Assembly: GCA_900552945.1 (NCBI GenBank)
Contig: USBI01000062.1
Span: 1-8,409, forward strand
DNA: 8,409 nucleotides
Direction of reading: 5' to 3'
DNA from: an uncultured Oscillospiraceae bacterium
GTDB taxonomy: Bacteria; Bacillota; Clostridia; Oscillospirales; Ruminococcaceae
Position numbers and translations under genes: made by a program. The notes under the pieces are model-generated. The model made no database searches. It was not told where the DNA came from and was given only the letters and a program-made list of their open reading frames with translations. Every line of letters starts with the position of its first letter. Positions within the stretch are counted from its first letter, which is position 1. Shown piece after piece: positions 1 through 5,965 of the stretch.

Positions 1-41
1 GGCTCCGGTCTCGTGGGCTCGGAGATGTGTATAAGAGACAG
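1..41. other. Nextera sequencing adapter (not biological)
   Basis: Positions 8-41 match the Nextera i7-side transposase adapter from memory. Its last 19 bases (23-41) are the Tn5 mosaic end, finishing in TATAAGAGACAG. The preceding bases GGCTCCG (1-7) look like seven bases of an 8-nt i7 index; recalled from memory, this fits Nextera N720. The adapter recurs as its reverse complement at 8374-8407. These bases should be trimmed, and any ORF reaching into them is artefactual there. Confidence 0.98.
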
Positions 42-51
42 GTAAAGCGTC

Positions 52-81
52 TTGCAAATAAAACGCCTGTTGTACTATAAT
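52..81 (+). promoter_or_regulatory. putative promoter of the siroheme-protein/M20 operon
   Basis: A perfect -10 TATAAT lies at 76-81, with a weak -35 TTGCAA (4 of 6 matches) at 52-57 and an 18-bp spacer. Transcription would start near 87-89, giving a leader of about 32 nt before the ATG at 121. The -10 sits in the loop of a 12-bp inverted repeat, so the site may be under repressor control or may overlap the terminator of an unseen upstream gene. The -10 is convincing; the -35 is not. Confidence 0.4.
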
Positions 82-102
82 AACTGCAACAGGTGTTTTT
101 TT
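61..102 (+). promoter_or_regulatory. inverted repeat with T-run: terminator or operator
   Basis: Bases 61-72 (AAACGCCTGTTG) pair with 87-98 (CAACAGGTGTTT) over 12 bp with one G-U pair and a 14-nt loop, followed by T through 102. That is the form of an intrinsic terminator for a gene lying left of the fragment. The loop also holds the TATAAT of the putative promoter, so the dyad could equally be an operator around the -10. The sequence alone does not decide between these roles, and both may apply. Confidence 0.6.
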
Positions 103-120
103 CATGCAAAGGAGGAAGTT

Positions 121-789
121 ATGGCCGCAGGAATCATCAAACAGAAAAACGGCGTTTTCGCCATCCGCATTCTCGGTGAATGCGGCATATTCACCGTAAA
201 ACAGCTCCGGGCAGTAGAAGAGGTCAGCGAACGTTACGGAAACGGCGTTGTGACCGCAACCAGCCGCGGGACTTTTGAAATCACCGGCGTTCACGAAGCC
301 GACTTGGAGGCTGCCACACTGCACCTGACTCAGACCGGACTTACCGTGGGAGGAAACGGGCCGACTGTGCGCGCGGTCATTGCCTGCAAAGGCACCGAAT
401 GCACCCACGGGCTGTTTGACGTACACGCCCTCGCCGCTCAGCTGGAACGGGCGCTTTTGGGGCAGGCAGTACCGAAAAAGTTTAAAATCGGCGTATTTGG
501 CTGCCCGAACAGTCTTGGTAAGGCCAGGAGCCAGGATTCCGGCATTCTTCCAAGCATGACCGAAAAAGGCGCGTTTGACATCTACATTGGCGGTATGATG
601 GGCAAAAACCCCGCTTTGGGCGAACGTTTACCCCGTGTGTTCACTTACGAACAGCTGCTGCCTGCCATGCAGGTGCTGATTGAAGTCTACAACGAGTACG
701 CCCTGCCGAAAGAACGTTTTCGTGCTATGCTGGACCGCTGCGGTGGGTCATTGACCAATGAAATCATGAAACGGATGGAACAAATCTGA
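121..789 (+). CDS. small siroheme/4Fe-4S nitrite/sulfite reductase-like protein
   Basis: The product is 222 aa and probably cytoplasmic. The ATG at 121 is chosen because GGAGG lies at 111-115, five bases upstream; the frame stays open to a TTG at 52, but that stretch crosses the hairpin. Residues 25-60 resemble the ferredoxin-like half-domain of nitrite/sulfite reductases, with the TSRGTFEI segment (47-54) that typically contacts siroheme. Cluster motifs follow: ACKGTEC (C89, C94) and GCPNS (C128). The family usually has C-X3-C at the second site, the last Cys bridging cluster and siroheme. Here that position is Leu132 (codon CTT at 514-516), so the canonical siroheme thiolate seems absent. 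Full-length reductases are about 500-600 aa with two such repeats; this is one repeat, as in small archaeal/clostridial homologues. Electron donor and substrate cannot be inferred. The M20 peptidase gene follows after 36 bp and is probably cotranscribed. Confidence 0.8.
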   Translation: MAAGIIKQKNGVFAIRILGECGIFTVKQLRAVEEVSERYGNGVVTATSRGTFEITGVHEADLEAATLHLTQTGLTVGGNGPTVRAVIACKGTECTHGLFDVHALAAQLERALLGQAVPKKFKIGVFGCPNSLGKARSQDSGILPSMTEKGAFDIYIGGMMGKNPALGERLPRVFTYEQLLPAMQVLIEVYNEYALPKERFRAMLDRCGGSLTNEIMKRMEQI

Positions 790-825
790 CTTTTCTGCCA
801 AAAGCCAAACAAAGGAGAAAGAGTT

Positions 826-2253
826 ATGGAACAAATCAACGCAAAACAGATTGAAGAATGGCTGGAAGCACACCGCGCAGAAATGGTGGAGGATATTTTT
901 CGCATCGTACGAATCCCGAGCGTATCCGACGCCGCTTCTCCGGTCAAACCATACGGACAGCCCTGCCGTGATGTCCTGGACGAGATGCTGAACATTGCGC
1001 GGGAACACGGATTCCACACCCGCAATTTTGACTACCAGTGCGGCTGTATGTGGCTGGGTGAAGAAGAAATCGACCTGTCTGACGCCATTGCGTTCTGGGG
1101 GCATCTGGATGTGGTGCCGGCCAGCGGAGAGTGGAACTTTTCCCCGTTTGATCCGTTCGAGCGGAACGGGTTTTTAGTGGGGCGCGGTGTGGACGACAAC
1201 AAAGGGCCGGCGGTCGCCGCCATGTATGTCATCCGCTGTTTGCACGAACTGGGTGTTTCGCTCACCCATCCGCTCTGTCTGTTTGTGGGATGCGATGAGG
1301 AGGTCGGCATGCGCGACCTGGAGTATTATACGAAAAATCACCCCTGCCCCAGACTGTCCATTGTGTCCGACTGCGGATTTCCGGTCTGTTACGCGGAAAA
1401 GGGAATTATTGAAGCAAACCTGATTTCTGAACCGTTGAGCGATGAAATCCTCTCCCTTTCCGGAGGGCTTGCCAGCAACATCGTGCCGGACCGGGCAGAG
1501 ATTCGCCTGAAAAAAAGCGAACGGGTCATAAACCAACTTTCCATGCTCCCGCATGAGCTGAAATACGACGAGCAAGCAGATGAGGTGCGGATTACCGCAC
1601 ACGGTGTTGCGGCGCACACAGCCTTTCCGGAAGGCGGCGTCAACGCCATCGCGCAGTTAGCCAAAGGGCTTGTTTACGCAAATTTGTTAAATGATGAAGA
1701 CGCTGGTGTACTGCAGTTTTTCTGCGAAGCCACGCAGGATTTTTATGGCCGGGGACTTCGCATCATGCAGGAGGATGACCTTTCCGGCAAACTCACCTGC
1801 GTTGGAAGCGTCTGTTCTCTGGACGACCAGCACCGGGCACGGCTGCACTTTAACATCCGCTATCCAGTCAAAGCGGATTCAGACACGATAATAAAACAGA
1901 TTGCGAAAATTGCCGAGCTGCACGGATTCTCGTTTGAACTCATCCGCGATAGTAAACCGAACGATTTTCCAAAAGAGCACCCGGCGGTCGATTATTTGAC
2001 CGATCTGTTCAACCGGGTGACCGGCTCTGACACCAAGCCCTATGTCATGGGTGGCGGGACCTACGCCCGCAAGCTGCCCCATGCGTTCGCCTTCGGCCCG
2101 GGAATGCCGGAAAGCGGACTGGACCGCGATATGTTCCCGGAAGGGCACGGCAGCGCTCATGGGCCGGATGAGGCGCTCAACCTCAGCAATCTGCTTACGG
2201 CAATGAAAATCTATTGCCTTGGCATTCCGGAAGTGGACCGGATGGAACTATGA
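826..2253 (+). CDS. M20 family metallodipeptidase, PepV/Sapep-like
   Basis: A 475-aa cytoplasmic dinuclear metallopeptidase, likely zinc or manganese dependent, that would cleave dipeptides or small N-terminal substrates. The ATG at 826 has AAAGGAG at 811-817, eight bases upstream. Motifs appear in family order: GHLDVVP (H93 metal ligand, D95 catalytic support), GRGVDDNKGP (D123/D124, containing the bridging Asp), VGCDEEVGM (E158 general base, E159 ligand), SDCGFPVCYAEKG (D182 ligand), and C-terminal AHGPDE (H445 ligand). SGGLASNIVPDRAEI marks the start of the lid/dimerisation domain. All metal ligands are present, so the enzyme looks active, and its length matches PepV (about 470 aa). It is the second gene of the operon and ends in a strong terminator. 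Exact substrate is unknown; Xaa-His, beta-Ala or D-amino-acid dipeptides are all possible in this family. Confidence 0.92.
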   Translation: MEQINAKQIEEWLEAHRAEMVEDIFRIVRIPSVSDAASPVKPYGQPCRDVLDEMLNIAREHGFHTRNFDYQCGCMWLGEEEIDLSDAIAFWGHLDVVPASGEWNFSPFDPFERNGFLVGRGVDDNKGPAVAAMYVIRCLHELGVSLTHPLCLFVGCDEEVGMRDLEYYTKNHPCPRLSIVSDCGFPVCYAEKGIIEANLISEPLSDEILSLSGGLASNIVPDRAEIRLKKSERVINQLSMLPHELKYDEQADEVRITAHGVAAHTAFPEGGVNAIAQLAKGLVYANLLNDEDAGVLQFFCEATQDFYGRGLRIMQEDDLSGKLTCVGSVCSLDDQHRARLHFNIRYPVKADSDTIIKQIAKIAELHGFSFELIRDSKPNDFPKEHPAVDYLTDLFNRVTGSDTKPYVMGGGTYARKLPHAFAFGPGMPESGLDRDMFPEGHGSAHGPDEALNLSNLLTAMKIYCLGIPEVDRMEL

Positions 2254-2279
2254 TACAGTGATCTTTATTACAACATCAC

Positions 2280-2308
2280 AAAAAGCGCATGTTAACATGC
2301 GCTTTTTT
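2280..2308 (+). terminator. intrinsic terminator after the M20 peptidase
   Basis: GCGCATG (2285-2291) pairs with CATGCGC (2296-2302) around a TTAA loop. The flanking AAAA and TTTTTT extend the stem and supply the U-tract. It lies 27 bases after the stop codon. The A-run on the left means it could also stop leftward transcription. Confidence 0.92.
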
Positions 2309-2360
2309 CTTTTAATATCACCAATTAATTACAGGTAATTTTGAAAAATAACCTCTTTCA

Positions 2361-2390
2361 TTCACAAGTTGTTAATATAATTGGTATATA
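2361..2390 (+). promoter_or_regulatory. putative citrate synthase promoter
   Basis: TTCACA (2361-2366, one mismatch to the consensus -35) is followed after 18 bp by TATATA (2385-2390). Two TATAAT hexamers also occur, at 2376-2381 and 2387-2392, but without good -35 partners. The region between the upstream terminator and the gene is strongly A/T-rich, so a promoter here is expected; the exact hexamers are uncertain. Confidence 0.4.
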
Positions 2391-2431
2391 ATTAGATTAA
2401 CGTTTTAATCAATTCTGAAAGCAGAATGATC

Positions 2432-2455
2432 GGTTTGGCGATTTGACCGCCAGCC
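2432..2455 (+). other. leader hairpin upstream of citrate synthase
   Basis: GGTTTGGCG (2432-2440) can pair with CGCCAGCC (2448-2455) with one bulged T and one G-U, around the loop ATTTGAC. There is no following U-run, so it is not a terminator. It would lie in the 5' untranslated leader about 60 nt before the start codon. No known riboswitch is recognised. It may be an RNA stability element or a protein-binding dyad in DNA. Confidence 0.3.
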
Positions 2456-2514
2456 TTTACTCATAGCTTTTAAACCCTATGTGCGCTTATACCGAACAGA
2501 AAGGCGATGAAATT

Positions 2515-3891
2515 ATGGCAAATGCAGTGGTAAATCCATATTCTGAAATTACTTCCGATATCCTTGAGCTTTCCCAGCTTTGCATGCAGAACAGCAGCAT
2601 TGACCCGGAACTTTACACACGCTACCAGGTCAACCGCGGCCTGCGCGACCTAAACGGAAATGGTGTTTTGACTGGTCTTACTGAAATTTCCGACATTCAA
2701 TCTCACAAAATCGTCGACGGAAAAAAGGTTCCTTGCGAAGGTAAGCTTTATTACCGCGGTGTGGATATTGAACAGATTGTCGGCGGGTTTATCCGCGAAA
2801 AACGCTTCGGGTTTGAAGAAGCGACCTATCTGCTTTTATTCGGAAAACTGCCGACTGCCGAACAGCTTTCTCATTTTCAAAAACTGCTTGCCAATTACCG
2901 CACCCTTCCCACCAGCTTTGTACGGGATATTATTATGAAAGCGCCCAGCGCGGACATGATGAACACGCTCGCGAGGAGCGTTCTGACCCTGTATTCCTAT
3001 GACGACGCAGCGGATGATACCTCGATTCCGAACGTCTTGCGGCAGTGCCTGCAGCTGATCGCGCTTTTCCCTCTGCTTTCGGTTTACGGCTATCAGGCAT
3101 ACAGCCATTATCATGACGGCAACAGCCTGTTTATCCACAGCCCGCAGCCGGAACTTTCCACCGCGGAAAACCTGCTTTATATTCTCCGACCGGACAGCAA
3201 CTTTACCGAACTGGAAGCGCGCATACTGGACGTAGCTTTGGTCCTCCACGCGGAACACGGCGGTGGAAACAACTCCACCTTTACGACCCATGTGGTATCC
3301 TCTTCCGGAACCGACACCTACTCCACCATTGCCGCTTCACTCGGGTCATTGAAAGGGCCGAAACACGGTGGCGCCAACATTAAAGTTGTGCGGATGTTCG
3401 AGGACATGAAGAAAAACGTTCATGACTGGACCGATGAAGAAGAAGTTGCCCGGTACCTGAAAGCGCTTCTTCACAAAGAAGCTTTTGACAAAGCCGGTTT
3501 GATTTACGGAATGGGCCATGCAGTCTATTCGCTTTCGGACCCGCGCGCAAACATCTTCAAAAAATTCGTAAAAAGTCTTTCGGAAGAAAAAGGGCTTACC
3601 GAAGAATTTCAGCTGTATTCCTTGGTGGAGCGTTTGGCTCCGCAGGTCATCGCCGCAGAACGGCACATTTACAAGGGTGTCAGCGCCAACATTGATTTTT
3701 ACAGCGGATTTGTTTATCACATGCTCAATCTCCCTCTGGAACTGTACACACCAATTTTCGCCATTGCGCGTATTTCCGGCTGGAGTGCACACCGCATTGA
3801 AGAATTGATCAACGCCGGAAAGATCATACGGCCGTCATACAAAAACGTGATGTCTGTTCAGGAATATGTTCCAATCGCGGAACGCCGCTGA
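2515..3891 (+). CDS. citrate synthase (Si type)
   Basis: A 458-aa cytoplasmic enzyme joining acetyl-CoA and oxaloacetate to citrate plus CoA, feeding 2-oxoglutarate and glutamate synthesis in anaerobes with a partial TCA cycle. The ATG at 2515 is preferred, with a weak AAAGGCGA site about nine bases upstream. An in-frame ATG at 2479 (12 residues longer) has no ribosome site. Catalytic residues by motif: H284 in GPKHGGAN, H335 in GMGHAVYSLSDPRA, and D394 in NIDFYSGF. LHAEHGGGNNST (244-254) and R344/R419 fit the CoA and oxaloacetate sites. The protein begins with a roughly 60-residue clostridial-style N-terminal extension before LTEISDIQSHKIVDGKKVP. The gene stands alone between terminators. 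2-Methylcitrate synthase activity cannot be excluded, but no prp genes are nearby. This fold is unrelated to the Re-citrate synthase of some clostridia. Confidence 0.95.
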   Translation: MANAVVNPYSEITSDILELSQLCMQNSSIDPELYTRYQVNRGLRDLNGNGVLTGLTEISDIQSHKIVDGKKVPCEGKLYYRGVDIEQIVGGFIREKRFGFEEATYLLLFGKLPTAEQLSHFQKLLANYRTLPTSFVRDIIMKAPSADMMNTLARSVLTLYSYDDAADDTSIPNVLRQCLQLIALFPLLSVYGYQAYSHYHDGNSLFIHSPQPELSTAENLLYILRPDSNFTELEARILDVALVLHAEHGGGNNSTFTTHVVSSSGTDTYSTIAASLGSLKGPKHGGANIKVVRMFEDMKKNVHDWTDEEEVARYLKALLHKEAFDKAGLIYGMGHAVYSLSDPRANIFKKFVKSLSEEKGLTEEFQLYSLVERLAPQVIAAERHIYKGVSANIDFYSGFVYHMLNLPLELYTPIFAIARISGWSAHRIEELINAGKIIRPSYKNVMSVQEYVPIAERR

Positions 3892-3914
3892 CCAGCACAC
3901 CAACAACAGCGTAT

Positions 3915-3950
3915 AAGGGAGATGCTTTGTAAAAAAGCGGTCTTCCTTTT
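3915..3950 (+). terminator. probable terminator after citrate synthase
   Basis: AAGGGAGAT-GCTTT (3915-3928) pairs with AAAGC-G-GTCTTCCTT (3934-3948) around the loop GTAAA. The stem is about 14 bp with two G-U pairs and one bulged G, followed by a short TT and then a mixed sequence. The position is right, 23 bases past the stop, but the U-tract is short. From here to 4149 the DNA is A-rich and holds no convincing gene or promoter. Confidence 0.55.
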
Positions 3951-4149
3951 CGTTTGTCTGTAACTGAAACGAAACGCAAAACCCGTCACAATAAAAATTT
4001 CTTACAAAGCCAAATGATTTAACCGAAAATGCGAACAGACACAACAGAGCAGCCAAGACAAATAAAATGTTATTTAAAAAGCCGAAGTGGAACAGTTTAT
4101 CTTTTTACAAAAAACAAATGATGCGAGTAAAACACAAAGAAAAATAACA

Positions 4150-4887
4150 ATGAAAAACGAATATGATAACGAAAAATTTTTCAAGCAATATGCGAACATG
4201 GCACGCAGTCAAAACGGTTTAAGCGCTGCCGGAGAATGGCACCAACTAAAGCCCTTGTTTCCGCAACTGCAAGGAAAGAAGGTGCTTGATTTGGGCTGTG
4301 GCTATGGGTGGCATTGTAAATTCGCAATCGAACAGGGCGCTGAGCAGGCCTTAGGGATTGATTTAAGCCAGAAAATGATTGCAGAAGCCCAAAGGCGAAA
4401 CGCTGACAAACGCATTCAATATCGTGTTTGCGGCATAGAAGAGTACGATTACCCGAAAAACACATGGGATTGCGTGATCTCCAATTTGGCTCTGCATTAT
4501 GTAGAGAACATAGATGAGATATTCAAAAAGGTACATGAAACATTGAAAACGGATGGGGTATTCCTTTTTAACATCGAGCATCCGGTTTTTACAGCAGGCG
4601 TTGGGCAAGACTGGTTTTATGCAGCCGATGGGAAACCACAGCATTGGCCGGTTGACGATTATTTTATCTCCGGAAAAAGAAATACACATTTTTTAGGATG
4701 TGATGTTATGAAATATCATCACACGCTTACCCAAATTTTAATGGGTTTGTTGAATCACGGTTTTGAGATCAAAGCTGCAGAGGAAGCAGAGCCTTCTAAA
4801 GAAATGATGGATATTCCCGGGATGAAGGATGAACTCCGCCGCCCAATGATGTTACTTGTCAAGGCGGTGGCAAAGAAAGAGCGATGA
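4150..4887 (+). CDS. class I SAM-dependent methyltransferase
   Basis: A 245-aa soluble Rossmann-fold methyltransferase. SAM-binding motif I is VLDLGCGYG (45-53), the acidic end of strand beta-2 is GIDLS with D71 (expected to bind the ribose hydroxyls), and the motif IV region is WDCVISNLALHY (106-117). The N-terminal segment with EKFFKQYANMARS (8-20) and AAGEWHQLK (26-34) is typical of a Firmicutes subfamily of unknown substrate. The ATG at 4150 is chosen because homologues of this type start with M-x-x-x-YD-x-E-x-FF; a GTG at 4087 would add 21 atypical residues. The ribosome site is poor (A-rich, no GGAGG), so translation may be low. Coding is visibly richer in AAA/GAA codons than the flanking genes, possibly reflecting horizontal acquisition. 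A small molecule (quinone, antibiotic) or a macromolecule could be the target. Confidence 0.88.
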   Translation: MKNEYDNEKFFKQYANMARSQNGLSAAGEWHQLKPLFPQLQGKKVLDLGCGYGWHCKFAIEQGAEQALGIDLSQKMIAEAQRRNADKRIQYRVCGIEEYDYPKNTWDCVISNLALHYVENIDEIFKKVHETLKTDGVFLFNIEHPVFTAGVGQDWFYAADGKPQHWPVDDYFISGKRNTHFLGCDVMKYHHTLTQILMGLLNHGFEIKAAEEAEPSKEMMDIPGMKDELRRPMMLLVKAVAKKER

Positions 4888-4899
4888 TTATCCCAAAAC

Positions 4900-4930
4900 A
4901 AAAAGCCGGCAATAAAGTTGCCGGCTTTTT
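4900..4930. terminator. bidirectional intrinsic terminator
   Basis: A perfect 13-bp stem: AAAAAGCCGGCAA (4900-4912) pairs with TTGCCGGCTTTTT (4918-4930) around a 5-nt loop. It ends the methyltransferase transcript 12 bases after its stop. The minus strand reads the same stem followed by TTTTTGTTTT, so it would also stop leftward transcription arriving from the repeat-bearing region. Confidence 0.95.
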
Positions 4931-4944
4931 ACACAACACAAACA

Positions 4945-4971
4945 GGGGAAAGAACAACTCGTTCTTTCCCC
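4945..4971 (-). terminator. strong hairpin at the left end of the gene-poor region
   Basis: GGGGAAAGAAC (4945-4955) pairs perfectly with GTTCTTTCCCC (4961-4971) around a 5-nt loop. Read on the minus strand it is followed by TGTTTGTGTT, a poor U-tract, so alone it is a weak terminator; 15 bp further lies the excellent bidirectional one. It may form the 3'-terminal structure of a minus-strand RNA. On the plus strand it has no U-run after it. Confidence 0.5.
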
Positions 4972-5033
4972 CGCCGCATAAACCATATTAAATTATTTCA
5001 AAAGAAAGTCAACTAAAAAACTAACGTGTCCGG

Positions 5034-5047
5034 CGGACTCACTCCTT
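5034..5047 (-). repeat. repeat copy 1 (most diverged)
   Basis: Only the core GGACTCAC (plus 5035-5042) and flanking bases are kept. On the minus strand it reads AAGGAGTGAGTCCG, but the ATG of the other copies is replaced by GCC and followed by a small dyad, GTCC-GCC-GGAC. A 19-codon frame (minus 5052-4993) runs through it, starting at an ATG without its own ribosome site. Confidence 0.55.
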
Positions 5048-5142
5048 ACCATGCTATTCAAACTTTAATATACCAATATGATTGTGACGGAACATTCGCC
5101 ATCACCTCACACGTTATAATTAAAGAAACATCGTTGCACTGT

Positions 5143-5168
5143 TAATCAGTACATTGGACTCACCTTTC
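5143..5168 (-). repeat. repeat copy 2
   Basis: On the minus strand GAAAGGTGAGTCCAATGTAC: a Shine-Dalgarno-like AAAGGTG, six bases, then ATG TAC TGA. Flanking bases TTAACAG and CTG(A)TTAA can pair with one bulged A, enclosing the motif in a loop. Copy 3 has an equivalent stem built from different bases. Confidence 0.8.
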
Positions 5169-5246
5169 TGTTAAAGATGAAACGAACGTTTACCATTCGC
5201 AGAACAATCCATTCAATCTTGCGAAAACTGATATTTGTCACCGCCG

Positions 5247-5272
5247 TTACTGGCACATCGGACTCACTCTCC
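5247..5272 (-). repeat. repeat copy 3
   Basis: On the minus strand GAGAGTGAGTCCGATGTGCC, with ATG TGC CAG TAA as micro-ORF. GTTATGG and CCA(G)TAAC flank it and can pair with one bulged G. A longer 42-codon frame (minus 5274-5146, beginning MESESDVPV) runs from an ATG just upstream into copy 2, but has no ribosome site. Confidence 0.8.
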
Positions 5273-5433
5273 ATAACAGATGAAACATTTTTCGCTTTTG
5301 AAAGCCGCTTCTCCGTTTACTGAAAAGCGAACCTGCAACTATCTTCACAGCGCCGACCTGCTTTTCGCCAAAACGAATCAACGTTTTCTGCCTTGGGCAT
5401 TCAATTCATTTTACTGAACTGCTGTTTCCAAAT

Positions 5434-5459
5434 TTACTGGTACATCGGACTCACCTTTC
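5434..5459 (-). repeat. repeat copy 4
   Basis: On the minus strand GAAAGGTGAGTCCGATGTACC followed by AGTAA; the micro-ORF is ATG TAC CAG TAA. A 16-codon frame (minus 5461-5411, beginning MKGESDVPV) overlaps the motif in another frame without a ribosome site. This copy is identical to copy 5 over about 20 bases, indicating recent duplication or strong constraint. Confidence 0.85.
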
Positions 5460-5680
5460 ATAAGGGATCAACAAAGGATCAACTACGGTATAAAATCAAT
5501 TCCTGTTATACGAAATCTATCACCGTCTTACGATACTCTTGGTTTCACCATATCAATTGATGAATCAACGTTTCCACAACCGGCATTTCCAGTTTGTTTC
5601 TTTATAAAAATCAAATCTGTTTTTTTGACTGCCAATCTGTGGTTCATCTTCTGCAAGATGAATTAGCTTTTACCGATCTT

Positions 5681-5706
5681 TTACCGGTACATCGGACTCA
5701 CCTTTT
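5681..5706 (-). repeat. repeat copy 5
   Basis: On the minus strand AAAAAGGTGAGTCCGATGTACC followed by GGTAA; the micro-ORF is ATG TAC CGG TAA. It is the copy nearest the promoter. Spacing from copy 5 leftward to the next copies is about 247, 187, 104 and 114 bp, too irregular for iterons or a CRISPR array. Confidence 0.85.
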
Positions 5707-5840
5707 TCATATTTCCGGTTGGAAAAACAAACTGCCAATCTGACCGCAGCTTGCGAATCGCTTTATCAAAAAGTAGTATAATCACTTCAATAGCTTTGCT
5801 TGCAATGGCCTGCTGCCCTGCAATTCAAAAAGCACCATCT

Positions 5841-5903
5841 TTAAAAAGAAGCCTCCGCAATCTTTTCCATACCGGGTTCGTAATGCTGTTCATCTAAACC
5901 CAT
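5841..5903 (-). CDS. 20-aa small ORF, possible leader peptide
   Basis: The ORF begins at ATG 5903 and ends at TAA 5841, encoding MGLDEQHYEPGMEKIAEASF. It starts about 57 nt downstream of the predicted minus-strand start site, with AGAGGTG at 5916-5910 six bases before the ATG. The peptide is soluble, without signal or membrane segment, and I recognise no family. Its initiation region (GAAAGAGGTG-TTTCCAATG) closely resembles the repeats found further along the same strand (GAAAGGTG-AGTCCAATG), so it may be the parental or best-preserved copy. It could be a regulatory leader peptide, the sole coding part of a long RNA, or a remnant of a larger gene. Confidence 0.45.
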   Translation of the reverse strand: MGLDEQHYEPGMEKIAEASF

Positions 5904-5965
5904 TGGAAACACCTCTTTCTTCGTTAAGTTCTTTCTCTTAATCCCTTAACTTTCTTTCTGTCTAT

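Larger units (their letters stand above)
4945..5960 (-). ncRNA. candidate long minus-strand RNA with dispersed repeats
   Basis: No conventional protein gene is seen on either strand in this stretch of about 1 kb. A consensus promoter at 5966-5994 points left, and hairpins at 4945-4971 and 4900-4930 could end the transcript, giving an RNA of about 1.0-1.06 kb. Within it lie a 20-codon ORF near the 5' end and five copies of a repeat whose minus-strand core reads AAAGGTGAGTCCGATGTACC. Shorter shared words also recur: GAATCAACGTTT (plus, 5375-5386 and 5562-5573), ACTGCCAATCTG (5628-5639 and 5731-5742) and AGATGAAAC (5175-5183 and 5278-5286), so the region looks like a degenerate tandem array. Conservation concentrated in the repeats argues for function at the RNA or DNA level. 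It is not recognised as any known large RNA class. A decayed gene array is the main alternative. Transcription is inferred from the promoter only. Confidence 0.4.

Noticed and set aside
52..120. TTG start at 52 for the siroheme protein
   Set aside because: It would translate through the hairpin; the ATG at 121 has a near-perfect ribosome site and gives a normal N-terminus.
2836..3792. Minus-strand ORFs of about 150 codons opposite citrate synthase
   Set aside because: They lie antisense to a strongly supported gene, have no recognisable domain, and arise from codon bias on the other strand.
5146..5274. 42-codon minus-strand ORF beginning MESESDVPV, and similar frames at 5411-5461 and 4993-5052
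   Set aside because: They share an N-terminal ESDVPV/ES motif only because the DNA repeat is shared; none has a ribosome site before its ATG, and copies 2 and 5 lack an ATG in this frame.
5034..5706. CRISPR array
   Set aside because: Repeats are degenerate, spacings vary from about 104 to 247 bp, and no cas gene is present.
5034..5706. Plus-strand reading of the repeats as anti-Shine-Dalgarno (CACCTTTC) sponge RNA
   Set aside because: Possible in principle, but no convincing plus-strand promoter is seen at the left side, whereas a consensus promoter points along the minus strand.
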